This document shows, piece after piece, positions 7,155 to 9,012 of a DNA stretch of 9,012 nt (the first letter of the stretch is position 1; each line of letters begins with the position of its first letter). Made by a program: the position numbers and the translations under genes. Source of the stretch: an uncultured Clostridium sp. Its GTDB lineage: Bacteria > Bacillota_I > Bacilli_A > RF39 > UBA660. Location: positions 1-9,012 of the forward strand of contig CAJJPX010000028.1 of NCBI GenBank assembly GCA_905193755.1. The letters are read 5' to 3'. The notes under the pieces were generated by a model, which did not search any database, was not told the DNA's origin, and saw nothing but the letters and a program-made list of their open reading frames with translations.

Positions 7155-9012
7155 CTATGCTCCCCAAGTGATACATCCGTTTGTTACATTTCTTGTATTG
7201 TCTTTTACGCAGGTTACATCTGATGCCCAACCCCAATATATAGAATATGGACTATAATCTGTGAACTCTTTACTTGATGATTTTCCCTTGATTATAACTT
7301 GTTTTAATTTGTTTTTTTCAAATGCACCCCATTTAATTAGAGTTACACTGCTAGGTATTGTAACACTTATTAGATCATTATTAGAAAATGATCTATAACC
7401 TATTGTTGTTACACCATCTGGAATTCTAATATCCTTATTTTTTCCACCATAGCTCACTACCGTTGTTTTATCTTCAGAACCATCAGTGTTTCTACTATAT
7501 ATGAATGTTTGTGAATCTGGAAGAGCATTATTATTGAATGCACACACTTCAATTGAAGTTACGCTACTAGGAATAGATATATTTGATAGTTTATTATTTC
7601 CAAAAGCCATTTCTCCTATTGATGTTACACTATTTGGAATTATTATATTTGTTAATTTATTATTTTCAAAAGTTGAATTTTCTATTGTTGTTATGTTACT
7701 TGGAAGTGTTACACTCACTAAATTGTTATACGAAAAAGCTGATTCTCCTATAGATGTAATGCTATCAGGTAATTTTATACTTGTTAATTTATTATCTGCA
7801 AAAGTTCTTTTTCCTATTGATGTTATCTTATTTGAAAGTATTACACTTGTTAAATTGTTACTAGAAAAAGCTGAAGCTCCTATAGATGTAATGCTATCAG
7901 GTAATTTTATACTTGTTAATTTATTATCTGCAAATGTAGAATTTTCTATAGATGTTATACTATTTGGAAGTGTTACACTTGTTAAATTGTTATATGAAAA
8001 AGCTGAAGCTCCTATTTTTGTTACACCTTCTGATATTGTTACGCTTGTTAAATTGTTATACGAAAAAGCTGAATCTCCTATTGACGTTATGCTATTTGGA
8101 AGTGTTACACTTGTTAAATTGTTATATGAAAAAGCTGAAGCTCCTATTTTTGTTACACCTTCTGATATTGTTACGCTTGTTAAATTATTAAGTTGAAATG
8201 CACCATCTCCTATCGATGTCACACTATTTGGTATTATTACACTTGTTAAGTCATTTTGTGAAAATACTAATTCTTCTATTGAACTTATACTTTCTGGTAT
8301 TGTTACACTAGTTAAGTTGTTACTAGAAAAGGCTCCACTTCCTATTGAAGTAATACTATTAGGTATTGTAACATTTTCTAGATTGCAACTTGCAAATGCA
8401 TAAGCACCAATTGATGTAATATTATCAGGAATTATAACATCCTTGCTTTTTCCACCATATCCAATAACAGTTGTTTTATCTTCATTTCCATCACTATTTC
8501 TCTTATATATAAATGCTTGTGAGTTTGGAAGATTATTAACATTAAATGCTTCCTTTCCAATATAGTTTACACTTTTAGGTAACGTTATACTCGTTATTTT
8601 GTTGTTACGAAACGCTCTTTCTCCAATAGTATTTACCCCATTTAATATAGTTACATTTGTTAAATCGTTATTGCTAAAAGCATATTCTTCTATTGAGATT
8701 ACACTAGTTGGAATTGTTATGTCTACTAAATTGTTGTCATTAAATGAATTTTTATTTATTTTTGTTATTCCATTAGAAATAATTGCTTTTTTTATTTTTT
8801 TTGATTCAAATGCTCCCATACATGGAAATGTGGTTGAGTAGCAATCCTGGTAACTTATTTGTGTTATATTAGTTTCTCCAACTTTATTTGGAACTATTAA
8901 TTCTTTTGGGCAAATATCTTTGTCATAATAATCATCAATGACATCCTCATATACATAAAAGCATTCATCTGGTGGCACTATTAAATTTGTAATAGATTCC
9001 ATTTTATTTTCA
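7155..9012 (-). CDS. BspA-like leucine-rich repeat (LRR_5) surface protein, 5' end outside window
   Basis: A repeat protein of at least 615 residues (from the first visible Met at 9002), made of about 18 repeats of 22 residues with the pattern NNLTSVTIPxSVTSIGxxAF, typical of BspA/LRR_5 proteins linked to adhesion or surface binding. Repeats run from about 90 to 585. Two sites (158-188 and 494-524) carry a non-LRR module with FIYxRN and EDKTTV. The C-terminus is a Trp- and Cys-containing cap (YWGWASDVTC, GCITWGA) with no sorting signal or membrane helix. Several cysteines near the N-terminus (residues 14, 31, 54, 61) suggest an oxidising, external location. No signal peptide follows Met1, no Shine-Dalgarno precedes it in the visible bases, and the frame stays open to base 9012. 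The true start, with any secretion or pilin-type leader, is therefore probably outside. Ligand unknown. Confidence 0.88.
   Translation of the reverse strand, partial: ENKMESITNLIVPPDECFYVYEDVIDDYYDKDICPKELIVPNKVGETNITQISYQDCYSTTFPCMGAFESKKIKKAIISNGITKINKNSFNDNNLVDITIPTSVISIEEYAFSNNDLTNVTILNGVNTIGERAFRNNKITSITLPKSVNYIGKEAFNVNNLPNSQAFIYKRNSDGNEDKTTVIGYGGKSKDVIIPDNITSIGAYAFASCNLENVTIPNSITSIGSGAFSSNNLTSVTIPESISSIEELVFSQNDLTSVIIPNSVTSIGDGAFQLNNLTSVTISEGVTKIGASAFSYNNLTSVTLPNSITSIGDSAFSYNNLTSVTISEGVTKIGASAFSYNNLTSVTLPNSITSIENSTFADNKLTSIKLPDSITSIGASAFSSNNLTSVILSNKITSIGKRTFADNKLTSIKLPDSITSIGESAFSYNNLVSVTLPSNITTIENSTFENNKLTNIIIPNSVTSIGEMAFGNNKLSNISIPSSVTSIEVCAFNNNALPDSQTFIYSRNTDGSEDKTTVVSYGGKNKDIRIPDGVTTIGYRSFSNNDLISVTIPSSVTLIKWGAFEKNKLKQVIIKGKSSSKEFTDYSPYSIYWGWASDVTCVKDNTRNVTNGCITWGA
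7431..7523 (-). repeat. Second copy of the FIYxRN/EDKTTV module in the BspA-like protein
   Basis: Encodes residues 494-524, LPDSQTFIYSRN followed by EDKTTV and YGGK. It matches residues 158-188 at 23 of 31 positions. It breaks the LRR periodicity and directly precedes the last LRRs of the protein. DNA similarity to the other copy is clear but not exact, so this duplication is older than the 132-bp repeats. Confidence 0.8.
7662..8189 (-). repeat. Tandem 132-bp (44-residue) higher-order repeat inside the BspA-like gene
   Basis: Residues 272-447 can be read as four units of 44 residues, each made of two 22-residue LRRs of alternating type. Within this block 8092-8186 and 7960-8054 are identical over 95 bases, and 7877-7934 and 7745-7802 are identical over 58 bases. 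Both pairs are offset by exactly 132 bases. Identity at the DNA level, including silent positions, indicates recent duplication or gene conversion rather than selection on protein alone. Confidence 0.9.
8439..8531 (-). repeat. First copy of the FIYxRN/EDKTTV module in the BspA-like protein
   Basis: Encodes residues 158-188, LPNSQAFIYKRN followed by EDKTTV and YGGK. It is inserted after three LRRs and followed by a long run of uninterrupted repeats, so the two module copies bracket the main LRR solenoid. Confidence 0.8.

Noticed and set aside
7662..8189. Repeat array as a possible CRISPR
   Set aside because: The repeats are contiguous coding LRRs with a 66/132-base period, no unique spacers of constant length and no cas genes.
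7486..8196. A long open frame of 236 codons on the plus strand inside the BspA-like gene
   Set aside because: It is the antisense image of the periodic LRR codons: repeats of 22 codons keep the opposite frame free of stops. It has no ribosome binding site, and the LRR reading is unmistakable.

Overview
The window is about 9 kb of very A+T-rich DNA. All five large genes lie on the minus strand, so transcription runs from high to low coordinates. Three things point to a low-GC Firmicute or Mycoplasmatota-like (Bacilli/RF39-type) gut bacterium: the base composition, a Gram-positive-type parE-parC pair, and a BspA-like leucine-rich-repeat surface protein with 22-residue repeats. The lineage is inferred from protein style only. 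All tryptophan codons I checked are TGG and no large gene has an internal TGA, so the standard bacterial code fits.

Right part (7155-9012): a BspA-like repeat protein whose 5' end runs off the window. Its centre is built from recently duplicated 132-bp (44-residue) units, and a second, unrelated 31-residue module occurs twice. A 74-bp gap follows. It holds a hairpin terminator, and the parE promoter is folded into it: the -35 box is part of the terminator stem.

Middle (2600-7080): parE and parC, the two subunits of topoisomerase IV, overlapping by one base (TAATG) with the parC ribosome binding site inside the last parE codons. ParE carries Asn in place of the usual Asp of the TOPRIM EGDSAGG motif. 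ParC has Thr at the classical quinolone-determining Ser position. ParC also ends in a charged linker followed by a short Q-x-x-M-x-x-F-F motif. The parC stop codon lies at the edge of a second terminator hairpin.

Left part (1-2570): a second operon with its own extended -10 promoter immediately after that terminator. It encodes a seven-helix membrane hybrid histidine kinase with a C-terminal receiver, then a membrane-tethered family 2 glycosyltransferase one base downstream of the kinase stop. A strong Shine-Dalgarno and ATG follow at the left edge, but that frame closes after 19 codons. The layout suggests a sensor linked to cell-surface glycan or lipid-carrier sugar metabolism, independent of the housekeeping topoisomerase operon. 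I see no tRNA, rRNA, CRISPR array, insertion sequence or phage gene. No stretch over 300 bases lacks a gene.
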